34,449 bases of DNA from Actinomycetes bacterium (GTDB lineage: Bacteria; Actinomycetota; Actinomycetes; Actinomycetales; Microbacteriaceae), in the NCBI GenBank assembly GCA_023390155.1, contig JAEWDJ010000092.1:1-34449 (forward strand). Reading direction: 5' to 3'. The number at the start of each line of letters is the position of its first letter. Within the stretch, counting starts at the first letter, position 1. The notes beneath the pieces were generated by a model. That model was given only the letters and a program-made list of their open reading frames with translations, had not been told where the DNA came from and ran no database searches. The position numbers were made by a program, and so were the translations under genes. Below, piece by piece: positions 22,471-29,346 of this stretch.

Positions 22471-23390
22471 TGCCCGTCCTCACACGGGCACGGCTTCACC
22501 GTGAAGCACGACTCGCAGACGACCTCGCCCGGTCGTAGGTCTGTCTCGTGGTCTACGAACGAGCTGTGGAGGGACCGCCGCGCCAAAGCGGTTGCCGTCT
22601 CGATCAGCTGGTTCGTCCTGCCCAAATCGGCCGTAGCTATCGGCTGAACATCCGCAAGGACGTCTGCCGCCGGGCCGTCTGGGCGATGGACCGGGCAGGC
22701 GCTCAGTGGGTCGCCCGGGTACCGGCATGTGCACGCCCGCACCTCTTCGAGCTCCCAGTCGAGCGCGTCGAGAATCTTCGTCTTCGCCTCGACGACGTAC
22801 CCGCACTCCGAGCACGACACGTCGACGTCCCGCATCGACTCCGAGAACCACGACGCCGACACCGCCTGCTCACCGCACGCCGGGCAGACGCGGTCTGACG
22901 TTGACCGCTCGCGGCGGGCGTCCATCGGATACCGGGCGCGCAGCGACCACAGCATCTCCAGGACGTCCTCCCGGAACGTCTCGTAGAGCTCCCAGCCCTG
23001 CAGCTCCTCCTCGTGCACGAGCAGCCACGACGTCTGCAGGCGGGTCAGCAGGGCGACGCCCTCCGGCGTTGCCTCCGCGCGGAAGCCCTTCACCTCGCCG
23101 CGGGCCGCCCACGCGACCAGCGTTGTTGTCGCCGGCGCCAGCTTCAGCGCGGCGGCCGTGGTCATCACCCAGTAGATGATCCGCTCGTACACGTCGTCAA
23201 TGTCGTCGACGGCGCTGATCCGCATCGGCGCCGACCACTCGCGCAAGATGTCGCCGCGCTCGCCTTGCCCCGATGTCGCCACCCGGCGGACGTGTTCGAG
23301 CAGGTCAGGTGCTCGCCGGAGCGCCTGGTGCAGCCTCCACCGCTGGATGCGCTCGGCCTCCGCCTCGTCCGTCTCGATGATCGTCTCCAC
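22467..23390 (-). CDS. Multi-CxxC (zinc-ribbon-like) early protein with a tape-measure-like motif
   Basis: 307 residues, GTG start at 23390 behind AGGAG. Residues 1-170 are helical (ETDEAEAERIQRWRLHQALR). From about 185 there are successive metal-binding pairs: VCPACGEQA, VSCSECGYV (a likely zinc ribbon), then CTCRYPG with ACPVHRP, and finally VVCESCF with PCPCEDG at the end. The motif GRTNQLIETATALARRSL (residues 256-273) also occurs at the C-terminus of the tape measure. Function unknown. It lies between a 96-residue protein and the DUF4326 gene in the replication cluster, so it may act on nucleic acid or on host transcription. Confidence 0.75.
   Translation of the reverse strand: METIIETDEAEAERIQRWRLHQALRRAPDLLEHVRRVATSGQGERGDILREWSAPMRISAVDDIDDVYERIIYWVMTTAAALKLAPATTTLVAWAARGEVKGFRAEATPEGVALLTRLQTSWLLVHEEELQGWELYETFREDVLEMLWSLRARYPMDARRERSTSDRVCPACGEQAVSASWFSESMRDVDVSCSECGYVVEAKTKILDALDWELEEVRACTCRYPGDPLSACPVHRPDGPAADVLADVQPIATADLGRTNQLIETATALARRSLHSSFVDHETDLRPGEVVCESCFTVKPCPCEDGQ
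22560..22625 (-). repeat. 22-codon motif shared with the tape measure (copy B)
   Basis: Counterpart of 5354-5419. 17 of 22 residues are identical, and the DNA includes the shared string ctcgatcagctg. Confidence 0.7.
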
Positions 23391-23401
23391 GTCGTCTCCT
23401 C

Positions 23402-23692
23402 TCACTCGCTCGGGTACTTCTGCCGACGGCCACCCTCGGCCGGCACGAGGTCGTCCAGCGCCGTCCGGGTCTCCGCCATCCGGTCGCGCATCTGCTGCAC
23501 CGCGAGCTCGCCGTCCTTCTCCGCGTTCGCCACGGCCGCATCCCACGCGGCGCCCATGACGGCGGCCGCGAACTCGGCCGCCTCCACGATCGACACGGGC
23601 GCCGTCCGCCCCTTCAGCTCGAGCGTGACGTCGCCGTCGTCGTTCGCCCATGCGTCCGCGATGGTGACTTCCTTCGTCCTCGTGATCGCCAT
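23402..23692 (-). CDS. Small early protein of unknown function
   Basis: 96 residues from the ATG at 23692, sharing one base with the SSB stop. A beta-rich first half (TRTKEVTIADAWANDDGDVT, then LELKGRTAPVSIVEAAEF) is followed by an acidic/helical second half (KDGELAVQQMRDRMAETRT) and a basic end. No family recognised. Directly downstream of the SSB gene and coupled to it, so probably part of the replication module. Confidence 0.7.
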   Translation of the reverse strand: MAITRTKEVTIADAWANDDGDVTLELKGRTAPVSIVEAAEFAAAVMGAAWDAAVANAEKDGELAVQQMRDRMAETRTALDDLVPAEGGRRQKYPSE

Positions 23693-24048
23693 CAGAACCG
23701 CTCCTGCGACGGCCATGCATCGAACGGCTCCGGTTCGGCAGGCGCCGGCGGCTGGTCCTCGGGCGCCGAGATGAACCGGGCCCCGTTCACGTTCAGGTCG
23801 ACCGCGTGCCGCGTCTGCCCGTCGTGCTCGTACTCCCGCACCTTCGCCGACAGGAACCCGGACGCGGATACCCGCTGACCCTCCTGCACGCTCGGCTGGT
23901 CGCTGCCCTTCATCCAGAGCGTGTACCTGGTGCGGCCCTCGGTCTTGTCGCGCCGCTCGAACGTCTCGTAGACGCCCACACCCCACGCACCCGAGTTCGT
24001 GCTGAACACGCGCTCGACCGTGGCGTTCTCGACGATGATCTTCGCCAT
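23692..24048 (-). CDS. ssb: Single-stranded DNA-binding protein (OB fold)
   Basis: 118 residues, ATG behind AAGGAGAG. The order of strands fits an SSB: MAKIIVENATVERVFSTNSG, then WGVGVYETFERRDKTEG, TRYTLWMKGSDQPSVQEGQR, VSASGFLSAKVREYEHDG and HAVDLNVNGARFISAP. The short linker is Pro/Glu-rich, and the C-terminal tip is DAWPSQERF rather than the acidic DDDIPF of bacterial SSBs, so partner binding through the tip may be lost or phage-specific. Next to the helicase gene. Confidence 0.8.
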   Translation of the reverse strand: MAKIIVENATVERVFSTNSGAWGVGVYETFERRDKTEGRTRYTLWMKGSDQPSVQEGQRVSASGFLSAKVREYEHDGQTRHAVDLNVNGARFISAPEDQPPAPAEPEPFDAWPSQERF

Positions 24049-24078
24049 CTGTCTCTCCTTCGTTTCGTTGTTCGGCGG

Positions 24079-25317
24079 CTAGTCGACCGGCCGCCACGGC
24101 CATCTCTGGGATCCCGGCTGTCCCGGGTTGGCTGAACGGCCGAGCTTCTCCGGCCATCCGCGCGCGTCACGGTCGCCGCGCCACTTGACCATGTCGACGT
24201 GCAGCGGGTTCTTCGAGTTCCGGCGAAGGCCGTATCCGAACTCGGGCCAGCCGAGGAGCGCCGCCGACCCGCGCGGTCGCAGGTCACGCTCACCGCGCGG
24301 ATTCGTCGCGTGCCCGGCGTGCGCCTCGATCACAAGCGCTAGGCCCCGGTCCCGGAGCGTGTCCAGCGCAGCCAGCAGGGGTGCGGCGTCGTCGTCGTTG
24401 TTGATCGCGCCGCGCGTCAGCCGATACAGCGGGCCGATGAACAGCACGTCCGGCTTGTGCTCGTCCGCGAGACGGTGCAGCTTCCCGAGGTCCATGTCCT
24501 TCGTCAGGTCGAGCCGGGAGATGCACGCCAGGTGGAAGTTCTTGTACGGGTCGTCGGCCTCCAGCTGCTCAGCGGAGTGCGCCCACTTCCGCGTCTCACG
24601 CGCCCACTGCTTCTCGGTGTTCTCCGTGTCGACCACCAGCACCCGAGCTGGTGCGATCGGATACTCACGGAACGGGTGGATGCCGGCGGCCGCGGTGATC
24701 GCGAGCTGCCGCATCATCGTCGTCTTCCCGCCACCCTCGCCACCGGTCAGCATGAACCGGTCCTTGCGCTCGAGCAGCCCCTGGATCACCCAGTCGTAGT
24801 CGGTCTGCGTGGTGCGCAGCACGTGGGACAGCGACACCGCGGTGATGTCCTCGATCATGTGGCCGTCGCGGACCTCCCGCAGGTCGGTCATCGCCGCCTC
24901 GAGCGCGGCGCCGGGCTGAACGGCCTCCTTCGACGCGGAGTCGTTGAGACGGCGGGCGACCTCGCGGAGCTCGCGTCGCATCGCGGCACGGCGGACGATG
25001 CCGGCGTAGTAGCCGACGTTCGCCGACGTCGCGACGAGGCTCGTCCAGCGGAACAGCTCTTCTGCCGGGACGTGCACGCCCCACCCCTGGAGGTGGTCGG
25101 CGACGGTGATCGTGTCGATCGGCTCCCGGTTGCCTACCATGCTGGCCATGCCGGCGAAGATGTCGCCGAGGCGCTTGTCGAAGAAGTCGCGTGGGGTGCA
25201 CTGCGACGCAGCCTCGCGGAACACCCGCCCGTCCAGGAGCAGGGCGCCGATCACGCGCTGCTCGACCTCGCTGATCGGCATCGTCTCCGCTGCCTCGCGC
25301 ACCATGATGTCGGTCAT
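24079..25317 (-). CDS. Replicative DNA helicase, DnaB N-domain plus RepA/AAA_25-type ATPase
   Basis: 412 residues from the ATG at 25317 (ATGA overlap, AAGGAG upstream). Residues 10-115 match the DnaB N-terminal helical domain (VEQRVIGALLLDGRVF). The ATPase has Walker A GGEGGGKTTM (192-201) and a strand VLVVDTENTE (227-236). The Walker-B-like strand DVLFIGPLYRLTRG (290-303) has Gly where Asp is usual, a form I associate with actinophage relatives. EAHAGHATNP and GSAALLGWPEFGYGLRR complete the pattern. Likely the replicative helicase loaded by the initiator at 25766-26461. Confidence 0.85.
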   Translation of the reverse strand: MTDIMVREAAETMPISEVEQRVIGALLLDGRVFREAASQCTPRDFFDKRLGDIFAGMASMVGNREPIDTITVADHLQGWGVHVPAEELFRWTSLVATSANVGYYAGIVRRAAMRRELREVARRLNDSASKEAVQPGAALEAAMTDLREVRDGHMIEDITAVSLSHVLRTTQTDYDWVIQGLLERKDRFMLTGGEGGGKTTMMRQLAITAAAGIHPFREYPIAPARVLVVDTENTEKQWARETRKWAHSAEQLEADDPYKNFHLACISRLDLTKDMDLGKLHRLADEHKPDVLFIGPLYRLTRGAINNDDDAAPLLAALDTLRDRGLALVIEAHAGHATNPRGERDLRPRGSAALLGWPEFGYGLRRNSKNPLHVDMVKWRGDRDARGWPEKLGRSANPGQPGSQRWPWRPVD

Positions 25318-25769
25318 CGCTGGTTCTCCTTCTCGAGAATCACGAGGGGCCGGCGGCCCTTCGTGATGCCGCACGTTGACCAGCCGGCCATCTTGAAGCA
25401 GTAGCCCGGGTTGGTCGATCGGATCTGGCGGGGGTTGACGTAGGTGTACAGCCGCTCACCGGGCCACCGATCGCGTGCCCAGGTCTCGGCGTCGAGGATC
25501 ATCGACGACGCGCGGTGCGGCGACTCATTGCGGAACGCGGCACAGTTGACGCCCTGCTGCCCCGAAGCGTCGATGAACTTGCGCCAGACGAACAACGCGT
25601 CATCATCGTGCGCGAAGAGCGCAGGGTCCCTCCCGTCCCGATAGCGGCGATGTGAGTAGTGCCGGCGGTGCAGGGCGAGGCCGAGCCCGTCGCCGTCACG
25701 CGAGCGCCGCCAGAAGGTCGATCCCGTCATCGTCGTTGTGCCCAGGAGTGGAACGCTGATCGTCGTCAT
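25314..25769 (-). CDS. Possible Mom/GNAT-like DNA modification protein
   Basis: 151 residues from the ATG at 25769 (ATGA overlap); an upstream GTG at 25781 is possible. Text typical of a poorly described actinophage family: HRRHYSHRRYRDGRD (34-48), FVWRKFIDASGQQGVNCAAF (60-79), RNE (80-82), WPGERLYTYVNP (102-113) and NPGYCFKMAGWSTCGITKG (120-138). The last motif with preceding strand resembles the acyl-CoA-binding part of GNAT folds, and HRRHYS recalls phage Mu Mom. I infer, without proof, an acyltransferase-type enzyme, perhaps DNA-modifying. A cytosine methyltransferase is also present in the window. Confidence 0.45.
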   Translation of the reverse strand: MTTISVPLLGTTTMTGSTFWRRSRDGDGLGLALHRRHYSHRRYRDGRDPALFAHDDDALFVWRKFIDASGQQGVNCAAFRNESPHRASSMILDAETWARDRWPGERLYTYVNPRQIRSTNPGYCFKMAGWSTCGITKGRRPLVILEKENQR

Positions 25770-26461
25770 CGCAGCATCCACTCCTCGTTCCCGAGACCGT
25801 CGTCGCCGCCACGGTCACGCCGCGGCGGCAGCGGCTCGTCCTCCCACCGGCCCTGATTCAGCCACGTCGTCGGGTACGGGATGAACTGCTTCTCCGGCAG
25901 GTTCGGGTCGTTCGCGTAACGGCGGGCGCCGTCCAGGATCTTCGCCACGTCGGTCACCTTCGCGAGACTGACGAACTTCGCCCGTGCTGCCGCGCGTCCC
26001 ACCTTGCGCGGGTAGATCACCCAGAACTCCTCGAAGTCGATCTCCGGGTTCTTCTTAAGGGGTTCTTCTTCTATAAGAGGAACGGCCTGCGCGATTTTGC
26101 CGGTAGCTTCGCCTCTCGTTGCCGGTACCTTCCCGAAGGAACCGGCAGAATTTGCCGCTTCCTCATCGGTCACGAGACGACCGTTCGGATGGAGGACGTA
26201 GCCCGTCGACATCGCGGTCGCGCGACCCTGCCGACCACGACGACGCACACGCTCGATCACGCCGAGCGCCTCGAGCTCACCGAGCGCGGTACGCACCGTC
26301 CGCTCGCTCAACTGCATCTCCTCAGCGATCGTCTGCTGGGACGGGAAGATCCCGCCCGGGCCCGACCGCGACGCCAGCGCCGCATAGACCAGCAGCGACC
26401 GCCGTGTGAACCTCTGGTCCCGAATCATCCAGTTCGGGATCGCAGCAAAACCCTCGCTCAC
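25766..26461 (-). CDS. Replication initiator, two-domain HTH protein with iterons in its coding sequence
   Basis: 231 residues, GTG start at 26461 (GTGA overlap, GGAG upstream). The N-terminal winged-helix domain (about 8-90) includes FAAIPNWMIRDQRFTRRS, then GGIFPSQQTIAEEMQLSERT (38-57) and VRTALGELEALGVIERVRRR. A low-complexity linker (about 105-140) with GKVPATRGEATGK is followed by a C-terminal domain (EFWVIYPRKVGRAAARAKF, then YPTTWLNQGRWEDEP) found in phage replisome organisers and DnaA/DnaD-associated proteins. The linker DNA contains repeated TGCCGGT-CTTC units, as in lambda gene O. It probably binds its own gene and loads the helicase encoded just downstream. Confidence 0.8.
   Translation of the reverse strand: MSEGFAAIPNWMIRDQRFTRRSLLVYAALASRSGPGGIFPSQQTIAEEMQLSERTVRTALGELEALGVIERVRRRGRQGRATAMSTGYVLHPNGRLVTDEEAANSAGSFGKVPATRGEATGKIAQAVPLIEEEPLKKNPEIDFEEFWVIYPRKVGRAAARAKFVSLAKVTDVAKILDGARRYANDPNLPEKQFIPYPTTWLNQGRWEDEPLPPRRDRGGDDGLGNEEWMLR
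26046..26162. other. Candidate replication origin: four iterons and an AT-rich stretch inside the initiator gene
   Basis: Iterons, consensus TGCCGGTNCCTTC: TGCCGGTAGCTTC (26098-26110), TGCCGGTACCTTC (26120-26132), the inverted GAAGGAACCGGCA (26135-26147), and a partial TGCCGCTTCC (26153-26162). The second and third form a near-perfect palindrome with a 2-base spacer. Beside them is the most AT-rich patch nearby, with the 11-base direct repeat GGGTTCTTCTT at 26046-26056 and 26060-26070 and the segment ctataagag. Iterons plus AT-rich unwinding region inside the initiator linker is the lambda O arrangement. Confidence 0.6.
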
Positions 26462-26724
26462 GCTGCCTTCTCCTTCCGCTCGCGGTCCCACCGCTTCCTC
26501 GCACCCTCACCCGTCATCCCCACCGCACGACCGATCGCAGCCCACGACTGCCCCCGATCCCGCAGCTCCGACGCCGCATCAGCGAGAACCTCGTCCAACG
26601 CCTCATGCAGGGCGAACATCGCAGCGAACTCGGGCTCGTCCCCCTCGTTCTCGAACCGGCGCGCAGCCGCACGCAGCAGACGGCGCAGCATCTGCACCAG
26701 ACCGATCAGATCCCTCCGGCTCAC
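26458..26724 (-). CDS. Small HTH protein
   Basis: 88 residues from a GTG at 26724 overlapping the previous stop (GTGA), with GGAG five bases upstream. An N-terminal helix pair (VSRRDLIGLVQMLRRLLRAA) is followed by a Glu-rich middle and a C-terminal helix-turn-helix (RGQSWAAIGRAVGMTGEGAR), ending in a basic patch (KRWDRERKEKAA). This HTH type is common in actinobacterial and phage small regulators. It likely binds DNA next to the initiator gene; target unknown. Confidence 0.65.
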   Translation of the reverse strand: MSRRDLIGLVQMLRRLLRAAARRFENEGDEPEFAAMFALHEALDEVLADAASELRDRGQSWAAIGRAVGMTGEGARKRWDRERKEKAA

Positions 26725-27191
26725 CACCACTCCATTTCCGTCGCAACTTTTGTTGTCACCGAATTCGGCATCAGCCGGAGCCCGGCCAACGTCACCCACT
26801 CGTCCCACTCAGGGCCGTACACGTCCCGCATTCGCGCCGCAGCATCCGCATGCGAGATCCGGATCCGGGTGCCGCGCGTGGTCAGCTCGAACCACGTCCC
26901 CTCCAGGGCGTAGAAGACCGGCACCAACTCCGGATGCTCGACCGCCCGCTTCACGCCCTTGACCTTCCAGCCGTAGACGAGAGCCACCGTCTGCAACGTG
27001 TGCTCGTACTCCGGGTTGCACAGCCAGCACGACGTCACCCCCTCGGCATGCATCGGCTTCCGCTTCGACCCACCCATGCCGACCGCGTTCCGGTGCTGAA
27101 ACTGCAGCCCGCTGCGGCGCCCGCAGGTGACGCACCGCTGCTCGTCGCGCTCCTTCACGACCGCCCACACCACGGGCGACGGCCGACTCAC
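26721..27191 (-). CDS. HNH-like protein with two CxxC pairs
   Basis: 156 residues from a GTG at 27191 with AGGTGG at good spacing; longer readings upstream run into the divergent plus-strand gene and lack a site. The core is QRCVTCGRRSGLQFQHRNAV (about 17-36) and EGVTSCWLCNPEYEHTLQTV (about 48-67), that is CxxC, a QHR strand in place of the first HNH His, and a second CxxC. The family resembles actinophage HNH-fold proteins, but the nuclease His cluster is not complete in view, so activity is uncertain. The C-terminal half (EGTWFELTTRGTRIRI) looks like a small beta domain. Confidence 0.6.
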   Translation of the reverse strand: MSRPSPVVWAVVKERDEQRCVTCGRRSGLQFQHRNAVGMGGSKRKPMHAEGVTSCWLCNPEYEHTLQTVALVYGWKVKGVKRAVEHPELVPVFYALEGTWFELTTRGTRIRISHADAAARMRDVYGPEWDEWVTLAGLRLMPNSVTTKVATEMEWW

Positions 27192-27238
27192 GATGACCAC
27201 CTGGTGGTGAGTCGCCGAGGGGCGTCCGCGGGAGCCGA

Positions 27239-27244
27239 TAGAGT
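27239..27244 (+). promoter_or_regulatory. Probable -10 element (TAGAGT)
   Basis: Fits TANNNT and ends 7 bases before the ATG at 27252. No clear -35. A leaderless transcript is implied. Confidence 0.45.
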
Positions 27245-27251
27245 CCGGCGC

Positions 27252-27719
27252 ATGGAGTGGATAGCGACAACCATCGCTGTGATTGCTGCCGCAGCAGCTG
27301 TATGGCAAGCTTTCGAGGCGCGGCGTGCCAGACGAGGAGCCGACAGATCGAGCAAGTCGGCGTCCGACGTGGCTGAGCGAGTTGCGGCAGCTCTCGAAGA
27401 GCAGGCCAAGCTCGCCCGAGAGTCAGCCGAGGTGTACCCGAACCCTTGGTCCTTCTCGCAAGAGCGAGGCAAGAACACCACGTACTGGACGTTCACTCTC
27501 CGCGGGAACGAACCCGCCCACGAAGTGAAGTGGGATGCCGAGCCATACGATCCCAAGTTCACGACCGTCGAGGAGCTGCCGACGGAAATGCTCCCCGGGG
27601 ACGCAGTGCGGTTTCGGTGGTTCAAGGTTGGCCCTTCGCCTTCCTCCATCAGGCTCACGGTCTCGTGGAGGCGCCCCGGCGAGACCGAGCGCAGAGAGTC
27701 ACGTGCGACGCTGATGTAG
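27252..27719 (+). CDS. Membrane-anchored protein, probable moron
   Basis: 155 residues: an N-terminal membrane segment (MEWIATTIAVIAAAAAVWQA), a charged coiled coil (ASDVAERVAAALEEQAKLAR), then a beta-rich domain (WTFTLRGNEPAHEVKWDAEP, RFRWFKVGPSPSSIRLTVSW). It would sit in the membrane with the C-terminal domain on one side. Plus strand, between two minus-strand early genes. There is no Shine-Dalgarno; TAGAGT ends 7 bases before the ATG. The gene looks less G+C-rich than its neighbours. No family recognised; a role in exclusion or host benefit is inference. Confidence 0.75.
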   Translation: MEWIATTIAVIAAAAAVWQAFEARRARRGADRSSKSASDVAERVAAALEEQAKLARESAEVYPNPWSFSQERGKNTTYWTFTLRGNEPAHEVKWDAEPYDPKFTTVEELPTEMLPGDAVRFRWFKVGPSPSSIRLTVSWRRPGETERRESRATLM

Positions 27720-27744
27720 CGGGCAATCATCGGGCGCTGGACGG

Positions 27745-29346
27745 TCATGCGGCCACCGCCCCGAGGAACTCGGCGACCGCGTGCCCGAGGTCGCGTGCGG
27801 CCGGCGGCGTCACCGCGTTGCCGGACTGCTTGACCTGCTCCCGCTTCGTGCCGAGGAGGACGTAGTCGGTCGGGAACGCCATGCCGCGCTTGATCTCGTC
27901 GGGCTCCAGCATCCGGAACAGGACCTCGTCCACGTCCAGGGTCATCGGCTCGACAGGGGTGAGCAGCGACTGGTGGCCCCCGGTCGTGAGCGTGCGAATC
28001 GGTTCCGTGACGGGCGTGCTCATCTCGGCGCCGCCGTCGTTGTTCCGCATGACGAGCGCGTGGTGGTTGCCGTTCGCTGCGACGGTGTCGATCGGGTGGG
28101 TGACAGGCTTGGCGACGCCGTGATTCCGCATGGGGATCACCAGCGCGGTCTCGTTCCGCGTCGACTGCGTCCTTATCGGGACGGTGGCTGGCGCGGCGGC
28201 CTTGCCGTCGCGCCCCTCAACGGGGACCAGCAGCGCCGGGTACTGTACGAGCCCGTGGCCGGCGCCGTCCGCGACGATCGTGCGCATCGGTTCGAGCGCG
28301 GGGTCGATGCTGCGCTCGCGCTCGCGGAACTGGGTCAGGAACGGCGGCACGGCAAGCGCCTCGGAAGTCGTGGTGTGCTGCGTCGGCAGGACCTCCTCGA
28401 CCGGGCGCGCGCGCAGGTAGGTGCCCGGCTTGCCGGATGCGGCGTCGTAGGTGTTCCCCGCGGCCGCGAGCACGATGGGTCGCCAGTACTTCTCGATCCC
28501 GAGGCGCACGCGCTCGCGCGTCTTCGGGGCTCGCTTCTTGTCGCCGAATCGCGTGCCGGGCAGCGACCAGTCGATGATCGAATCGGCCGGGAGCCAGGCC
28601 GGCTCGACGACGGCGGCGCACTTCGGGCACCGGTAGACGTACTGGGCCCGATACCGGCCCCACGCCTCGGCCTTCTTGAACGCCTGCACCGCACGGACCT
28701 CGCCGTGCTCGACGCAGACCGCGAGCGGCCGCGTCCACTTCTCGAGCCGCGGGCGCGGGTGCTTCGCCGAGACGAGATCCTTCCGCCAGAAGACGACGTA
28801 CATCCGATCGCGCGACTGCGGCGCCGGCAACCCGGCGCCCTGCGCGTGCATCGAGTTCAGCCAGACGATCTCGTGCTGGTAGCCGAGGAGCTCCATCGCC
28901 ATCAGCCAGGCCGGGAACTGGATCCACCGGTGCGCGTCGACGACGTTCTCGATGATGATCGCCTTGTACCGGTGGTACTCGGCAAACCGCGGCACGTCCC
29001 ACATCGTCGCCCGGGACCGGTTCGCTGCCTCGTCGGCGAGCGGTCGGGTACCGTCGAGGTCGAAGAGGGCGGCGTCTTCGGCGCGCTGCCGCTTCACGCC
29101 CTTCGCGATCGAGTGGTTTGTGCACTCTGGCGACGCCCACAGGATGTCCGTGCGCGGGAAGTAGGCAGGGTTCACCTGCGAGATGTCCGCGCTGCTGTGG
29201 TCCGTGTCCGGGTGGTTCAGCTGGTGCGACTCGATCGCACGGGCCCAGTGGTTCGCCGCGATGATGACGCGGAAGCCCGCCGCGACCAGACCCGTCGACG
29301 AGCCGCCAGCGCCACAGAACAGGTCGGTGACCGTCAGTCCGTTCAC
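27745..29346 (-). CDS. DNA cytosine-C5 methyltransferase with repeat-bearing target domain
   Basis: 533 residues, GTG start overlapping the WhiB stop. Motif I DLFCGAGGSSTG (8-19). Motif IV WASPECTNHS (70-79) with catalytic Cys75; the usual Pro-Cys is Pro-Glu-Cys here. Motif VI IIENV (131-135), motif VIII PQSRDRMYVVF (176-186) and motif X-like GNAVTPPAARDLG (509-521). A possible zinc site (C240, C243 in YRCPKC) lies in the long middle part. Residues 313-466 contain five units of about 27 residues with P-x-x-x-P-hydrophobic-x-T and a later A/G-L-V, acting as or next to the target recognition domain. It likely protects phage DNA from host restriction. Confidence 0.85.
   Translation of the reverse strand: MNGLTVTDLFCGAGGSSTGLVAAGFRVIIAANHWARAIESHQLNHPDTDHSSADISQVNPAYFPRTDILWASPECTNHSIAKGVKRQRAEDAALFDLDGTRPLADEAANRSRATMWDVPRFAEYHRYKAIIIENVVDAHRWIQFPAWLMAMELLGYQHEIVWLNSMHAQGAGLPAPQSRDRMYVVFWRKDLVSAKHPRPRLEKWTRPLAVCVEHGEVRAVQAFKKAEAWGRYRAQYVYRCPKCAAVVEPAWLPADSIIDWSLPGTRFGDKKRAPKTRERVRLGIEKYWRPIVLAAAGNTYDAASGKPGTYLRARPVEEVLPTQHTTTSEALAVPPFLTQFRERERSIDPALEPMRTIVADGAGHGLVQYPALLVPVEGRDGKAAAPATVPIRTQSTRNETALVIPMRNHGVAKPVTHPIDTVAANGNHHALVMRNNDGGAEMSTPVTEPIRTLTTGGHQSLLTPVEPMTLDVDEVLFRMLEPDEIKRGMAFPTDYVLLGTKREQVKQSGNAVTPPAARDLGHAVAEFLGAVAA

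Noticed and set aside
23391..23720. N-terminal extension of the multi-CxxC protein
   Set aside because: It overlaps the 96-residue gene in another frame and is Arg/Gly-rich; the GTG at 23390 has a clear Shine-Dalgarno.
25766..26461. Iterons as mere codon repeats for a repeated linker peptide
   Set aside because: One of the units is inverted, and units fall in different reading frames relative to the protein, which a peptide repeat would not produce. Kept as an origin candidate instead.
26406..27251. Upstream extension of the plus-strand membrane-anchored gene to about 437 residues
   Set aside because: The extra N-terminal part is antisense to two minus-strand genes and is Pro/Arg/His-rich. 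The ATG at 27252 begins a clean membrane segment and has a promoter-like element just before it.
27188..27748. Minus-strand frame of 186 codons antisense to the membrane-anchored gene
   Set aside because: It would join the early operon direction, but its translation lacks a recognisable family and the plus frame has better structure (membrane helix, coiled coil, beta domain).
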